A stretch of 64,000 bases of DNA. Source: Chryseobacterium oranimense (lineage in GTDB: Bacteria; Bacteroidota; Bacteroidia; Flavobacteriales; Weeksellaceae). A program made the translations under genes and the position numbers. Below, piece after piece: positions 1 through 8,276 of the stretch. The notes beneath the pieces are model-generated. The model saw nothing but the letters and a program-made list of their open reading frames with translations, did not search any database and was not told the origin of the DNA. The stretch lies in the NCBI RefSeq assembly GCF_900129755.1, contig NZ_FQWT01000004.1, forward strand, positions 1-64,000. The letters run 5' to 3'. The stretch's first letter is position 1. The number at the start of each line of letters is the position of its first letter.

Positions 1-3
1 GGC

Positions 4-98
4 TCATATTTTTAGTGTGTAGTAAAACTAAAATATGAAAAAAGGAGCTACCTGAACAGATGGCTCCTTATATTTTTTTTGTCGGTTAGTAGTGATTT
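4..98. repeat. 95-bp direct repeat, copy A (hairpin plus terminator)
   Basis: Nearly identical to 1867-1960: one T-run length difference and one G/A change. The left part is an imperfect hairpin with arms TCATATTTTTAGT and ACTAAAATATGA. The right part has GGAGC/GCTCC arms followed by a T-run, which looks like a rho-independent terminator read rightward. The TAG stop of the acyltransferase at 48-653 lies inside the repeat, so the repeat supplies the last few codons of that protein. Confidence 0.85.
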
Positions 99-653
99 AA
101 TTTTATTATTAATGTATCCCATTGTAGCATTGGTATTGCTACTGATGCTTGCGGGATTGCCGATAACCACAGAATGATCAGGAATATCGAAATTCACATA
201 AGCGTTCGGTGCGATCAGAACATTGTTGCCAATTGATATTTTTCCCACCAACACCGCGTTTGGACCAATCCACACTTCGTCACCAATCACAGGAACGCCC
301 TCATTTTTTCTACGGTTGGCTTGGGCAATCGATACGCCTTGTGCGATGTTGCAGTTTTTTCCAATTTTCGCTTTTGGGTTGATCACCACGTTTCCCCAAT
401 GTCCCAAATAAAAACCCTCTCCAATTTGTGTTTCCGGATAGATTTGGAAGCCGTATTTAATTTGATGATGCCTTAAAACTAATCGCCAAAACATTCCTAA
501 TACAGAGTTTTTCCTATAATGCTGGGTTTTCCGTAAGATATAGATAAAATGCAAGTTGGGATTGATGCATTTTGCCCAAATTTGCAAAGGAGACAGCCAA
601 TTTCCGCTTTCCCTATAAAAATCCTTCTGGATACTAGTGTGATTACTTTGCAT
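48..653 (-). CDS. Hexapeptide-repeat acyltransferase (serine acetyltransferase-like), surface polysaccharide
   Basis: A 201-aa protein of the left-handed beta-helix acyltransferase superfamily. An N-terminal helical part of about 70 residues is followed by hexapeptide repeats at roughly residues 74-170 (IGEGFYLGHWG, IGKNCNIAQGVSI, IGDEVWIGPNAVLVG, IGNNVLIAPNAYV, then the end motif VVIGNPA). This arrangement is typical of the CysE/EpsE-like O-acetyltransferases found in exopolysaccharide and O-antigen clusters. The neighbouring glycosyltransferase remnant supports a polysaccharide role rather than cysteine synthesis, but that is inference. The C-terminal residues after about 190 are encoded by the direct repeat at 4-98, so the native tail may have been replaced. 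The start was chosen at the first ATG of the frame. Confidence 0.75.
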   Translation of the reverse strand: MQSNHTSIQKDFYRESGNWLSPLQIWAKCINPNLHFIYILRKTQHYRKNSVLGMFWRLVLRHHQIKYGFQIYPETQIGEGFYLGHWGNVVINPKAKIGKNCNIAQGVSIAQANRRKNEGVPVIGDEVWIGPNAVLVGKISIGNNVLIAPNAYVNFDIPDHSVVIGNPASISSNTNATMGYINNKIKSLLTDKKNIRSHLFR

Positions 654-662
654 AAGACAAAA

Positions 663-1219
663 TTAAAGATTATCGATGATTTTTTGAATGTGTTGCACAG
701 ATTTTTCGAGGGTAAATGGCATTTGGTAACCTTTCATATTTTCCAGGTATTTGTCGAAAGATTCTGGATTTTCAAGTGCTTTTTTCATTCCATCATAAAT
801 TCCCTGTTCGGAATTTTCTACAATAAGTCCTAATTTTCCGTTTTCCAGCATTTCGCTAACTCCCGAAACTTCGGTGGCGATAATTTTCTTTTTTAAAGTA
901 ATTGCTTCAAATAAAACCGTCGGAAAACCTTCATATCTCGAGCTCAGAACAAAGAAATCCGCATTCCGAAAGTGCGGATAAGGATTGCTTTTACCGGAAT
1001 ATCCTGAAGCCGGTTGGTGGTAATCATCTCGCCTTTGTTCAGGTAAATAACATTAATCCAATCTGGGATTTCACTCAGATATTTTCCGGAATACAAATTC
1101 AGTAGAAGATCAATTTCGTATTTATCGTCCGGAAGTTTTTTAAGAAAAGTCGCCAAAACTTTTTCTGCGCCGCCATGACGCAGAGAACCGATTCGGACGA
1201 GGATTTTCTTTTTTTTCAT
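663..1219 (-). pseudogene. Glycosyltransferase family 4 remnant, internally deleted
   Basis: Two pieces of one GT4-type glycosyltransferase lie in different frames. The N-terminal piece (1219 down to about 990) begins MKKKKILVRIGSLRHGGAEKV, the usual Rossmann start with a GGAEK motif. The C-terminal piece (about 1000 down to 663) carries the donor-site motif NPYPHFRNADFFVLSSRYEG and continues FPTVLFEA. GT4 enzymes are usually about 350-380 aa. Here only about 185 codons remain, so roughly half of the protein (the end of the acceptor domain and the start of the donor domain) is gone and the junction near 985-1005 is out of frame. Not expected to be functional. It belongs to the same decayed polysaccharide segment as the acyltransferases on either side. 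Confidence 0.85.
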
Positions 1220-1284
1220 GCTAAGGAAACCGTCTTTGCAAACTTAATTTTCATCAAATATACGTTTAGTCTTTTTTAAATTTT

Positions 1285-1292
1285 TATTTTTG
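1285..1292 (+). promoter_or_regulatory. Candidate -7 element (TATTTTTG) for the DUF4298 gene
   Basis: Matches the Bacteroidota consensus TAnnTTTG and ends 12 nt before the ATG at 1305. No good upstream TTG box was seen, so support is moderate. It argues against using the TTG at 1290 as a start codon. Confidence 0.45.
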
Positions 1293-1304
1293 AAGCAAAT
1301 TTTA

Positions 1305-1613
1305 ATGGAAATGGAAATTGATCTTGAAAGAATCACCGAGATGGAAAATGCCTTGAACCAAACCGACCAGTTGATCAAGGAAATGGAAAATCTATTGAAA
1401 AAATGGGAAGAGAACCTACCCAATTACCAAAAACTTTATAATTATTACTACAGCGAAGAATGGAGCAAAGATTTCGAAGCGGCGAACGAAAATAAATTTC
1501 CAGTCGGTTTCCCACACGGTGTTTTGAGTGAAGATGCGGCTTACAATACGTTGGGAGATTTCCGCGAACTGTCGCTAAGAATGTTGAAAATTGGCGTTAA
1601 GGGCGTGGAGTAG
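1305..1613 (+). CDS. DUF4298 family small protein
   Basis: About 102 aa, strongly helical and acidic in its N-terminal half (ENALNQTDQLIKEMENLLKKW), followed by YYYSEEWSKDFEA and a conserved-looking end VLSEDAAYNTLGDFREL. This is the pattern of the DUF4298 family, whose function is unknown. The ATG at 1305 is preferred over the in-frame TTG at 1290 because that TTG is part of a promoter-like TATTTTTG. A second Met two codons downstream is also possible. It is the only intact + strand gene inside the decayed polysaccharide segment, and its 3' end overlaps the acyltransferase remnant on the other strand by about 17 bp. Confidence 0.75.
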   Translation: MEMEIDLERITEMENALNQTDQLIKEMENLLKKWEENLPNYQKLYNYYYSEEWSKDFEAANENKFPVGFPHGVLSEDAAYNTLGDFRELSLRMLKIGVKGVE

Positions 1614-1866
1614 AATTTTTCACAGGTTTGTAGGTGTGCGGAAGATTTTTTTGGAGATAATCTTCGAGTGCTTTTCGGTTTTGTTCCAATTCTCGCGGAT
1701 ACATCACATTGTTCGTCAGCAATCGTTCGCCATATTCATCAATAGTACAAATGAATTTCGCGGGACTTCCAACATAATCCGAATTATCTGGAACAGAAGA
1801 ACTTACTACGCTTAAAGAACCGATAATACAGTTGTTTCCTATGGAAACTCCCGGCATGATAACACT
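1597..1866 (-). pseudogene. C-terminal fragment of a hexapeptide acyltransferase
   Basis: The reading frame encodes about 88 aa starting SVIMPGVSIGNNCIIGSLSV, a beta-helix hexapeptide run, followed by the usual end signature VGSPAKFICTIDEYGERLL. WcaF/maltose-acetyltransferase-like enzymes have about 90-100 more residues in front. Here the frame hits a TGA exactly at the edge of the 95-bp repeat copy B (1867), so the 5' part of the gene is missing and has been replaced by the repeat. There is no evident promoter. Treated as a truncated remnant created at the repeat boundary. Confidence 0.85.
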
Positions 1867-1960
1867 TCATATTTTTAGTGTGTAGTAAAACTAAAATATG
1901 AAAAAAGAAGCTACCTGAACAGATGGCTCCTTATATTTTTTTGTCGGTTAGTAGTGATTT
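1867..1960. repeat. 95-bp direct repeat, copy B
   Basis: 94 bp almost identical to 4-98 and in the same orientation. The terminator arm reads GAAGC instead of GGAGC, so its hairpin is weaker than that of copy A. Its left edge coincides with the truncation point of the acyltransferase remnant at 1597-1866. Confidence 0.85.
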
Positions 1961-2014
1961 TTTTTATGTAAATAGTTTGGCTTGTTTGAGGATAGCTTCT
2001 ATAAATACTTTTTA

Positions 2015-2062
2015 ACTATTTGTATTTCAAAATACTTCATATGAAAAAAACTAACAAATAGT
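2015..2062. promoter_or_regulatory. Inverted repeat upstream of the RteC-like gene
   Basis: ACTATTTGT at 2015-2023 and its complement ACAAATAGT at 2054-2062, with a second nested pair (GTATTT/AAATAC) between them. It ends 10 nt before the ATG at 2073. It could be an operator or an RNA hairpin; there is no direct evidence for either. Confidence 0.35.
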
Positions 2063-2072
2063 AGTTTACTAA

Positions 2073-2912
2073 ATGACATCTTCACTAAATCATATCATAT
2101 CGGAGATACAGCGAAAAGAAAATGCTATTTCGCTGTCTGCACCTAATACTATTGATGAAGCATATCAAATGACTATATACCTAAAAGAATATTTATGGTC
2201 AATAAGAGAAGACATTACAAAGCAAGGTTTTAAAAACCATTGGGAGGAGATCAATTTCTTTCGCAATATCAAGCCATATATTCTCTCCAAGCTTATTTAC
2301 CACAATAAGATATTTCGCATACAGACAGCTTGCCCTGTTGATGGAGGGAAAATGTATGCGAGTTATTTTTTGGAACAGTTGAAGGAATTAAAACAGGAAT
2401 ACAGGGAGCATATCTACAATTCAGATTTTTACAGATATTACCGTTCAGGAAGAACCGACCGTGATGAAACCTACTTTAGATTAGGTAATATTAATTTCCA
2501 CGATGGTTTGAATAGTTTTGTATTTGAAATTGACCCCCTGTTTTCAACTTATTATGATAACAAAGTGGCTCGGATAATAGCCAATGAACTACTCTATACC
2601 TACATTCTCCAAAAAATCAATGATGATGAAATGGCAGATTTTTCTGCGAGGGATATATCTGATAGCATCCTTTGGACGGATACCAAAAATGCCTTGATAG
2701 AACTGATTTATGCTCTTTACGCAAATAGCTCTCTTTCTGATGGTAAAATAGGAATACGCAAAATCAGTTTGGCTTTAGAAAGAATGTTTCAGATTTCTTT
2801 AGGAGATTTGCATCATTCTTTCCATCGAATGAAATATCGTGCAGGTTCCCGAACCGCATTTTTAGACCAACTGAAATCTTCTTTAGAAGAATATATGGAT
2901 AAAGATTTGTAA
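2073..2912 (+). CDS. rteC: RteC-like regulator (conjugative-transposon type)
   Basis: A 279-aa protein matching the RteC family in its central part: FFRNIKPYILSKLIYHNKIF, then CPVDGG, YYRSGRTDRDETYFRLG, and FEIDPLFSTYYDNKVARIIA. In Bacteroides CTnDOT, RteC is part of the tetracycline-responsive cascade that turns on excision. In flavobacteria, RteC homologues are often cargo or relics of such elements. No excision, mobilisation or tra genes are visible nearby, so this is either an orphan or the edge of an element. It lies 262 bp upstream of hsdM on the same strand, so an effect on the restriction locus is conceivable but unproven. An inverted repeat (2015-2062) sits just before the start. Confidence 0.8.
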   Translation: MTSSLNHIISEIQRKENAISLSAPNTIDEAYQMTIYLKEYLWSIREDITKQGFKNHWEEINFFRNIKPYILSKLIYHNKIFRIQTACPVDGGKMYASYFLEQLKELKQEYREHIYNSDFYRYYRSGRTDRDETYFRLGNINFHDGLNSFVFEIDPLFSTYYDNKVARIIANELLYTYILQKINDDEMADFSARDISDSILWTDTKNALIELIYALYANSSLSDGKIGIRKISLALERMFQISLGDLHHSFHRMKYRAGSRTAFLDQLKSSLEEYMDKDL

Positions 2913-3125
2913 ACGAATACTTCTAAGATAGCCTTGTCAAAAACAGATGAATAAAATGAAAGAAAAAAAAGTTCTTTAAATTATTATAGAAAGAAATAGA
3001 TGACTTCTCCTAGTATTACTTGTAATAAACGAATTTTTAAAATTTTCTAGACCAAATTTATCTATTCAAACAACCACCTTTTTTACAGCCTACATAATGT
3101 TTAGTAGCTAAAAGTTTACTATTTT

Positions 3126-3150
3126 AGTGGATTCTTAAGGATTAAAAATC
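3126..3150 (+). repeat. Imperfect direct repeat, left of the R-M locus
   Basis: AGTGGATTCTTAAGG followed by ATTAAAAATC resembles 12248-12272 (AGTAGGATTCATAAG, then AATCAAAAAT), about 20 of 25 positions with one gap. It lies 25 bp before hsdM. It could mark an insertion boundary of the restriction locus; weak evidence. Confidence 0.3.
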
Positions 3151-3174
3151 CCTAATCAAATAACGCTTATTTCA

Positions 3175-4725
3175 ATGTCAGAAGAACAGAAGAAAATATT
3201 AGAGCAACAGCTCTGGAATATAGCCAATACGTTACGTGGAAAAATGAATGCAGATGAATTCCGAGATTATATTTTGGGATTTATTTTTTATAAGTATTTG
3301 GCTGAAAAAATGGAAATCTATGCGAATTCCATTTTGGAAGAAGATCAAATCCAATTCAGAGATATCAAAGAAGATACGCCTAAAGGTTTAGAATATATTG
3401 GAGCTATTCGAGAAGAAGCTCTGGAAACATTGGGTTATTTTTTAAAGCCTTCTGAACTATTTAGCGAAATTACCAAAAGAGGTGATAACAATTTCATCCT
3501 TGAAGATTTACAAAAAATCCTGACCAATATCCAGCTCAGTACAATGGGAACACAAAGTGAAGAAGACTTTGAGGACTTGTTCTCTGATATGGATTTGAAT
3601 AGTAATAATCTGGGTAGAACTGCTGATGCTAGAAATACACTTATTGTAAAAGTTCTAAAGCATCTCGATGAAATTGACTTCAAATTGAATGATACAGAAT
3701 TGGATGTTTTAGGAGATGCTTATGAGTATTTGATCGGTCAGTTTGCCAGCGGTGCAGGAAAAAAAGCGGGAGAGTTTTATACGCCTCAAGAAGTATCCAA
3801 AATTCTTGCAAAAATTGTTACAACAGGTAAAAATCGTTTAAAATCGGTATATGACCCAACTTGTGGTTCAGGATCATTACTATTACGTGTTGCAAGAGAA
3901 GTAAAAGATGTCAATAATTTCTACGGACAAGAAATGAACCGTACAACGTACAATCTTGCTCGCATGAATATGATCTTGCATGGAGTGCATTATCGTCAGT
4001 TCGATATAAAACAAGAGGATACACTAGAACATCCACAGCATTTAAACGATATGCCATTTGAAGCAATTGTCGCAAATCCTCCTTTTTCAGCGAAATGGAG
4101 TGCCAATCCATTATTTTTAAATGATGACCGTTTTAGCCAATATGGAAAATTAGCTCCTTCAAGCAAAGCTGACTTTGCATTTGTGCAACACATGATTTAT
4201 CATTTGGCAGAGAATGGAACAATGGCTATTGTTCTGCCTCATGGTGTGTTGTTCCGTGGAGCATCAGAACTGCATATTCGTAAATACCTGATTGAACAGA
4301 AAAATTATTTGGATGCGGTCATAGGCTTACCTGCCAATATTTTCTACGGAACAAGTATACCAACTTGTATTCTGGTATTTAAAAAGTGTAAGGAAGATCC
4401 TGACAATATCTTATTTATTGATGCCAGTAAAGAATTCGAGAAAGTTAAGAACCAAAATATGTTACGGGAAGAACATATCGATAAGATTGTTGAAACCTAC
4501 CGTAACAGAACGACTATTGAAAAATACAGTCACTTAGCTACCCTAAAAGAAGTTGAAGAGAATGACTATAACCTCAACATTCCTCGCTACGTAGATACAT
4601 TTGAAGCCGAAGAAGAAATCGATATTCAATCCGTAATGCAGGAAATCAAATCTTTAGAAGCAAAACGAGCGCAACTGGACAAAGAGATTGATGTGTACTT
4701 CAAAGAATTGGGACTTGTTTTTTAA
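3175..4725 (+). CDS. hsdM: Type I restriction-modification methyltransferase subunit HsdM
   Basis: A 516-aa N6-adenine DNA methyltransferase subunit of a type I restriction-modification system. The N-terminal helical HsdM domain (residues 1-150, with LWNIANTLRGKMNADEFRDY) precedes the catalytic domain. The AdoMet-binding motif DPTCGSGS begins at about D227, and the catalytic NPPF starts at N301. HsdM pairs with HsdS to methylate host sites and adds HsdR for cleavage. The stop is 47 bp upstream of the expressed hsdS, so the two are probably co-transcribed. Length is normal for the family. The system's specificity depends on which hsdS arrangement sits downstream (see 4773-8333). Confidence 0.95.
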   Translation: MSEEQKKILEQQLWNIANTLRGKMNADEFRDYILGFIFYKYLAEKMEIYANSILEEDQIQFRDIKEDTPKGLEYIGAIREEALETLGYFLKPSELFSEITKRGDNNFILEDLQKILTNIQLSTMGTQSEEDFEDLFSDMDLNSNNLGRTADARNTLIVKVLKHLDEIDFKLNDTELDVLGDAYEYLIGQFASGAGKKAGEFYTPQEVSKILAKIVTTGKNRLKSVYDPTCGSGSLLLRVAREVKDVNNFYGQEMNRTTYNLARMNMILHGVHYRQFDIKQEDTLEHPQHLNDMPFEAIVANPPFSAKWSANPLFLNDDRFSQYGKLAPSSKADFAFVQHMIYHLAENGTMAIVLPHGVLFRGASELHIRKYLIEQKNYLDAVIGLPANIFYGTSIPTCILVFKKCKEDPDNILFIDASKEFEKVKNQNMLREEHIDKIVETYRNRTTIEKYSHLATLKEVEENDYNLNIPRYVDTFEAEEEIDIQSVMQEIKSLEAKRAQLDKEIDVYFKELGLVF

Positions 4726-4772
4726 TTTTTTACATCCTTAATGTTTTTACTAACGAAAATTGAATCATCGAG

Positions 4773-5972
4773 ATGATAAATAAAAAATTAAAAGTAGGTA
4801 ACGTTCCTAATTTGAGATTTCCTGAATTTACTGAGGAATGGGAAACTAAGAAGTTGGGGGAAGTGATGCACTTTAAAGTAACCAACTCCTTTTCTCGTGA
4901 AAATTTAAATTACGAAGTCGGTACGGTAAAAAATATCCATTACGGAGATATTCACACTAAATTTCAAACCTTATTTGACACTACTAAGGAAGTAGTCCCT
5001 TTCATAAATGAAGAAATAAATCTTGACAGGATTTCTGATGAAAATTATTGCAAAGAAGGAGATGTAATTTTTGCTGATGCTTCAGAAGATTTGAATGATG
5101 TGGGAAAAAGTATCGAAATTATAAATGTCAATAGCGAAAAATTATTATCAGGTTTACACACCTTATTAGGAAGACCAAAATCAAGTATTTTCCACTTGGG
5201 CTTTAATGGTTATTTATTCAAATCCAATTCTGTCAGAACCCAAATTCAAAAAGAATCCCAAGGGTCGAAGGTTTTAAGTATCAATACTGGAAGGATTTCA
5301 AAAATAGAATTATCATTTCCCTCCGTAAATGAGCAAGAAAGAATCACTATTTTATTGAGTTTGATGGATGAACGTATTCAAACCCAAAACAAAATAATTG
5401 AGGAGCTGAAGTTATTAAAGATTACGCTTCGCAATCAACTATACGAACAAATTCTTAATCAAGAAAATGAATATGTTCAAGTTAAGGATACTTTAAACTA
5501 TGAACAGCCAACTAAATATTTGGTTACAAATACAGATTATTCATCTGATATTTCGCTAATTCCAGTTCTAACTGCAAATAAAGCTTTTGTATTAGGATAT
5601 ACCGATGAAGAATTTGGTATTTATGACAAAGGTCAATGTATCATTTTCGATGATTTTACAATGGATATAAAGTTTGTTAATTTTATATTCAAAGTAAAAT
5701 CTTCAGCAATTAAAATACTGACAGCGAAACCAAATGTTAACCTAAAATTTATATTTGAGTATTTGTCATTTTTAAATCTATCATCAAATGAACACAAACG
5801 GCATTATATATCAGAAATTGAGCCTATGGAAATGCAATTACCAAATTATGTTCAACAAACATATGTTGCAGATTTTCTATCAAGTATTGACGATAAAATA
5901 AAAACTGAATTTGAAATTCATACGCTATTACTTAAGCAGAAACAATACTTGTTAGCTAATTTATTTATATAA
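4773..5972 (+). CDS. hsdS: Type I R-M specificity subunit HsdS, expressed copy
   Basis: A 399-aa specificity subunit with two target-recognition domains (TRDs). The first follows FPEFTEEWETKKLGE (about residues 17-31). The central conserved helix is ERIQTQNKIIEELK (about 199-212). The second TRD runs from about residue 230, and the C-terminal helix ends KQKQYLLANLFI. The start codon and the first ten codons lie outside the 56-bp inverted repeat that begins at 4803, so DNA inversion would replace everything after codon 10 while keeping this start. The 3' end overlaps the silent cassette on the opposite strand by 8 bp within a 48-bp palindrome. It is the only hsdS here with an ATG directly behind hsdM. 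Confidence 0.95.
   Translation: MINKKLKVGNVPNLRFPEFTEEWETKKLGEVMHFKVTNSFSRENLNYEVGTVKNIHYGDIHTKFQTLFDTTKEVVPFINEEINLDRISDENYCKEGDVIFADASEDLNDVGKSIEIINVNSEKLLSGLHTLLGRPKSSIFHLGFNGYLFKSNSVRTQIQKESQGSKVLSINTGRISKIELSFPSVNEQERITILLSLMDERIQTQNKIIEELKLLKITLRNQLYEQILNQENEYVQVKDTLNYEQPTKYLVTNTDYSSDISLIPVLTANKAFVLGYTDEEFGIYDKGQCIIFDDFTMDIKFVNFIFKVKSSAIKILTAKPNVNLKFIFEYLSFLNLSSNEHKRHYISEIEPMEMQLPNYVQQTYVADFLSSIDDKIKTEFEIHTLLLKQKQYLLANLFI
4803..4858 (+). repeat. Inverted repeat IR-left of the hsdS inversion
   Basis: 56 bp identical to the reverse complement of 8221-8276. It encodes VPNLRFPEFTEEWETKKLG near the HsdS N-terminus. Recombination with the right copy would invert 4803-8276 (about 3.5 kb) and fuse the fixed start codon to the other full-length hsdS body. 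Confidence 0.95.
5379..5401 (+). repeat. Central inverted repeat in hsdS
   Basis: 23 bp (CAAACCCAAAACAAAATAAT, then TGA) found inverted at 7726-7748. It encodes QTQNKII in the central helix between the two TRDs. Recombination here would exchange only the second TRD between the two full-length hsdS copies. Confidence 0.85.
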
Positions 5973-5992
5973 ATAAATTAGCTAACAAGTAT
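5945..5992. repeat. Perfect 48-bp palindrome at the hsdS / silent-cassette junction
   Basis: The sequence equals its own reverse complement over 48 bp, centred between 5968 and 5969. It encodes the shared C-terminus YLLANLFI on both strands, so the expressed hsdS (+) and the silent cassette (-) meet tail to tail, their stop codons overlapping. It also supplies a third recombination target and could form a cruciform or a bidirectional transcript end. Confidence 0.95.
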
Positions 5993-6597
5993 CTCTTTTG
6001 TTCTTCAAATTTATGCAATAGTTGGCTTTCAATATCAATCTTTGAATCTATAGATGAAAGGTAATCAGCAATCTTTTTTTGCTCTTCAATACAAGGTAAA
6101 TCAAATTTAATTCTCGCAAAATTGTCATAGAAAAGATAATCTCTTACTCCTCCTTCAACATTTTTTAAAACTTCTCTATTAAAAAAATCTGTCTTTAGAT
6201 ATTGATATAGAAAGTTATCATTTACGATGTTATCTGTTTTAAAACAAACATACAATGAACTGATAATAATATTCTCTAAGTTTTCACTATAGCCAATAGA
6301 TCCCACATTAATTCTTGCTGGATTATAGGCAAAGGTGTTCTTGTCAATTATTTTGTATAATTTAATATCGTAGCCTCTATCTTCGCTATCAACTCCCTCG
6401 AATTGCTCACTTTGCGGAACGAATCCTAATTTGTTATTTATAGAATAAACAGGAAGCTTTTCGTTATTTTTATTTCTCTTATTTATAAGAGTTGTAACCT
6501 CTCCCAACTTTTTAGTATTCCAATCTATATAATTTTTATTGTTTCCATTTTTAAATCTCAATTGACGTGAGAATAATTTCTTACTAATCGTAATCAC
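5965..6597 (-). pseudogene. Silent half-hsdS cassette 1 (second TRD only)
   Basis: About 210 codons encoding one recognition domain and the C-terminal helix. It starts ISKKLFSRQLRFKNG, then DWNTKKLGEVTTL, the usual opening of a second TRD, and ends EEQKRYLLANLFI. No first TRD is present, and the ATG at 6597 appears to be chance within what is normally an internal segment. The TRD differs from those of the expressed copy and of the long silent copy. It runs opposite to the expressed hsdS, the orientation needed for inversion to bring it into the expression site. Functionally a storage cassette rather than decay, because the frame is intact. Confidence 0.85.
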
Positions 6598-6601
6598 ATA
6601 G

Positions 6602-7153
6602 GAAATAAAATCCCTAATTAAAGGGCTTTGTCAGAAACTAATTCTAAATCAAGTACCAAATAAGAAAATAAATAATTGTGTTTCTTGCTATTCATCATCA
6701 TTAACAGAATCTGATGTAATTGATAAAAATGGAATTTACCCAGTTTATGGAGCTACAGGTGTTATTGCATTTACGGAAAATTCTCAAATTAATGAAGATG
6801 CGATTTTAATAATAAAAGATGGTTCTGGAGTTGGAAAGGTTCAATACGCATCGGATAAGTTTTCGGTTATTGGTACTTTGAACTATCTAACTGTAAAACC
6901 AGATGTTAATTTGAAGTATATTTTTTTCTGTTTAAAATTCTTCAACTTTGAGAAATACAAAGTTGGCTCTGGGATTCCGCATATCTATTTCAAAGATTAT
7001 GGAGAATCATTAATTTTTTGCCCATCACTTGATGAACAAGGTAATATTGAGAAATTACTATCATCACTTGATGAGAAAATAAATATTGAAAAGACGTTAT
7101 TAAAAAAATATGAAATACAAAAAAAGAACCTTTTACAGAACTTGTTTATATAA
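6602..7153 (+). pseudogene. Silent half-hsdS cassette 2 (second TRD only, no start)
   Basis: An open frame of about 183 codons from 6602 (SLIKGLCQKLILNQVPNKK) through a TRD (YPVYGATGVIAF, IIKDGSGVGKV, KVGSGIPHIYFKDYGE) to the C-terminal helix ending KKNLLQNLFI. The segment before the first Met at 6878 is clearly HsdS sequence, so the cassette has no start codon of its own. It lies head to head with cassette 1 (5 bp between them) and tail to tail with the long silent copy (8-bp overlap). TAATTAAAGGGCT at 6615-6627 recurs inverted at 7699-7711 in the long copy, a possible crossover site. A fourth distinct second-half TRD. Confidence 0.85.
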
Positions 7154-7725
7154 ATAGGCTCTGTAACAGATATTGTTTTTGACAATGGTATTTATCTAAA
7201 ATATTTTTTTCTGTTTGAATTTTTGTTTCAATAACAGAAAGAAAATTGGCAATGGTAGTTTGCTCATCTAAACAAGGAGATTTGATAGGCATAGATTGAA
7301 ACATTGGCAATCGTAATGACTTTACAGTAGAACCAACTGCTTTTGATTGTAAATATTTATCATCATTAAGTAAATGGTAATATAAATATTTTCCATTTAT
7401 TCCTCTGAAATCAAAAATCGCATATGTTCGTTGATGAAGATCAAATTTTCCTATAAAATATTTAGGGATAAATTCTTGCCCTTCTCCTGGAACAATTACT
7501 GCTTCTTTATCAAACAAAAATCTACTACTTGTTCTAATATCTTGTGACCTGTCAAAAAACGTATATTCTCCATTTAAAATAGAATCTTCTCGATTAGAAG
7601 AACCAGTTGTAATGGTTGATATTTCGCCTAACTTCTTCACCTCCCATTTCTCTGTGAATTTCTTAAACCTAATTTTCTGCGAATATATTTTTTCACTTAG
7701 CCCTTTAATTAAGGTTTCTAATTGT

Positions 7726-7748
7726 TCAATTATTTTGTTTTGGGTTTG
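7726..7748 (-). repeat. Central inverted repeat, right copy
   Basis: Reverse complement of 5379-5401 (23 bp), in the central helix of the silent full-length hsdS. Confidence 0.85.
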
Positions 7749-8220
7749 GATTCTTTCGTCAAGTAAAGCCAAAAATGAAGAAATTCTATTTTGCTCATTA
7801 AGCTTTGGTAGACTTAAAGAAAGAGAAGCTAGTTGACTTGAATATAAATGTACTACGGAAATACCTTGTGCTAAATTAGCTATTTCCATTTTCTTTTTAC
7901 TGTTTAGATAATAAGACAAAAAGATTCCATTATTCTTAGTCTTAATGATATTCAAATCACCTCCTAGTGCAATCCCAGATTTCAAGACACAGGAAGCTGT
8001 TGCAATATCGATTGTTGTTTCGCCAGAAGCAGGAATTATGACGTCATTCATTTCACTTAAGACTAAAGTCGATGTATTTACATTAGTCTTGGATTTTATT
8101 TCATTGATAACTTCTCTGTAATGTGTATAGAGTTCGCCATATCTTATACATTCAATAATTCCATTTTCTTCTATATCACTTTTAGAAATTCCCTTTCCCT
8201 TTGAAAACGTAGCAATATCT

Positions 8221-8276
8221 CCCAACTTCTTAGTTTCCCATTCCTCAGTAAATTCAGGAAATCTCAAATTAGGAAC
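8221..8276 (-). repeat. Inverted repeat IR-right of the hsdS inversion
   Basis: Perfect 56-bp reverse complement of 4803-4858. Beyond it the two copies diverge after a single shared TAA, which marks the outer limit of the invertible segment. Confidence 0.95.

Noticed and set aside
1290-1304. TTG at 1290 as the start of the DUF4298 gene
   Set aside because: It is part of a TATTTTTG -7-like element; ATG at 1305 is in frame and better placed.
6878-7153. A separate 91-aa protein starting at the ATG 6878
   Set aside because: The frame continues upstream with clear HsdS sequence to 6602; the Met is internal.
7146-8267. The inverted hsdS as an expressed gene beginning at TTG 8267
   Set aside because: The TTG encodes a conserved internal Leu (NLRFPEF) and no promoter or ATG precedes it; it is better read as a silent store.
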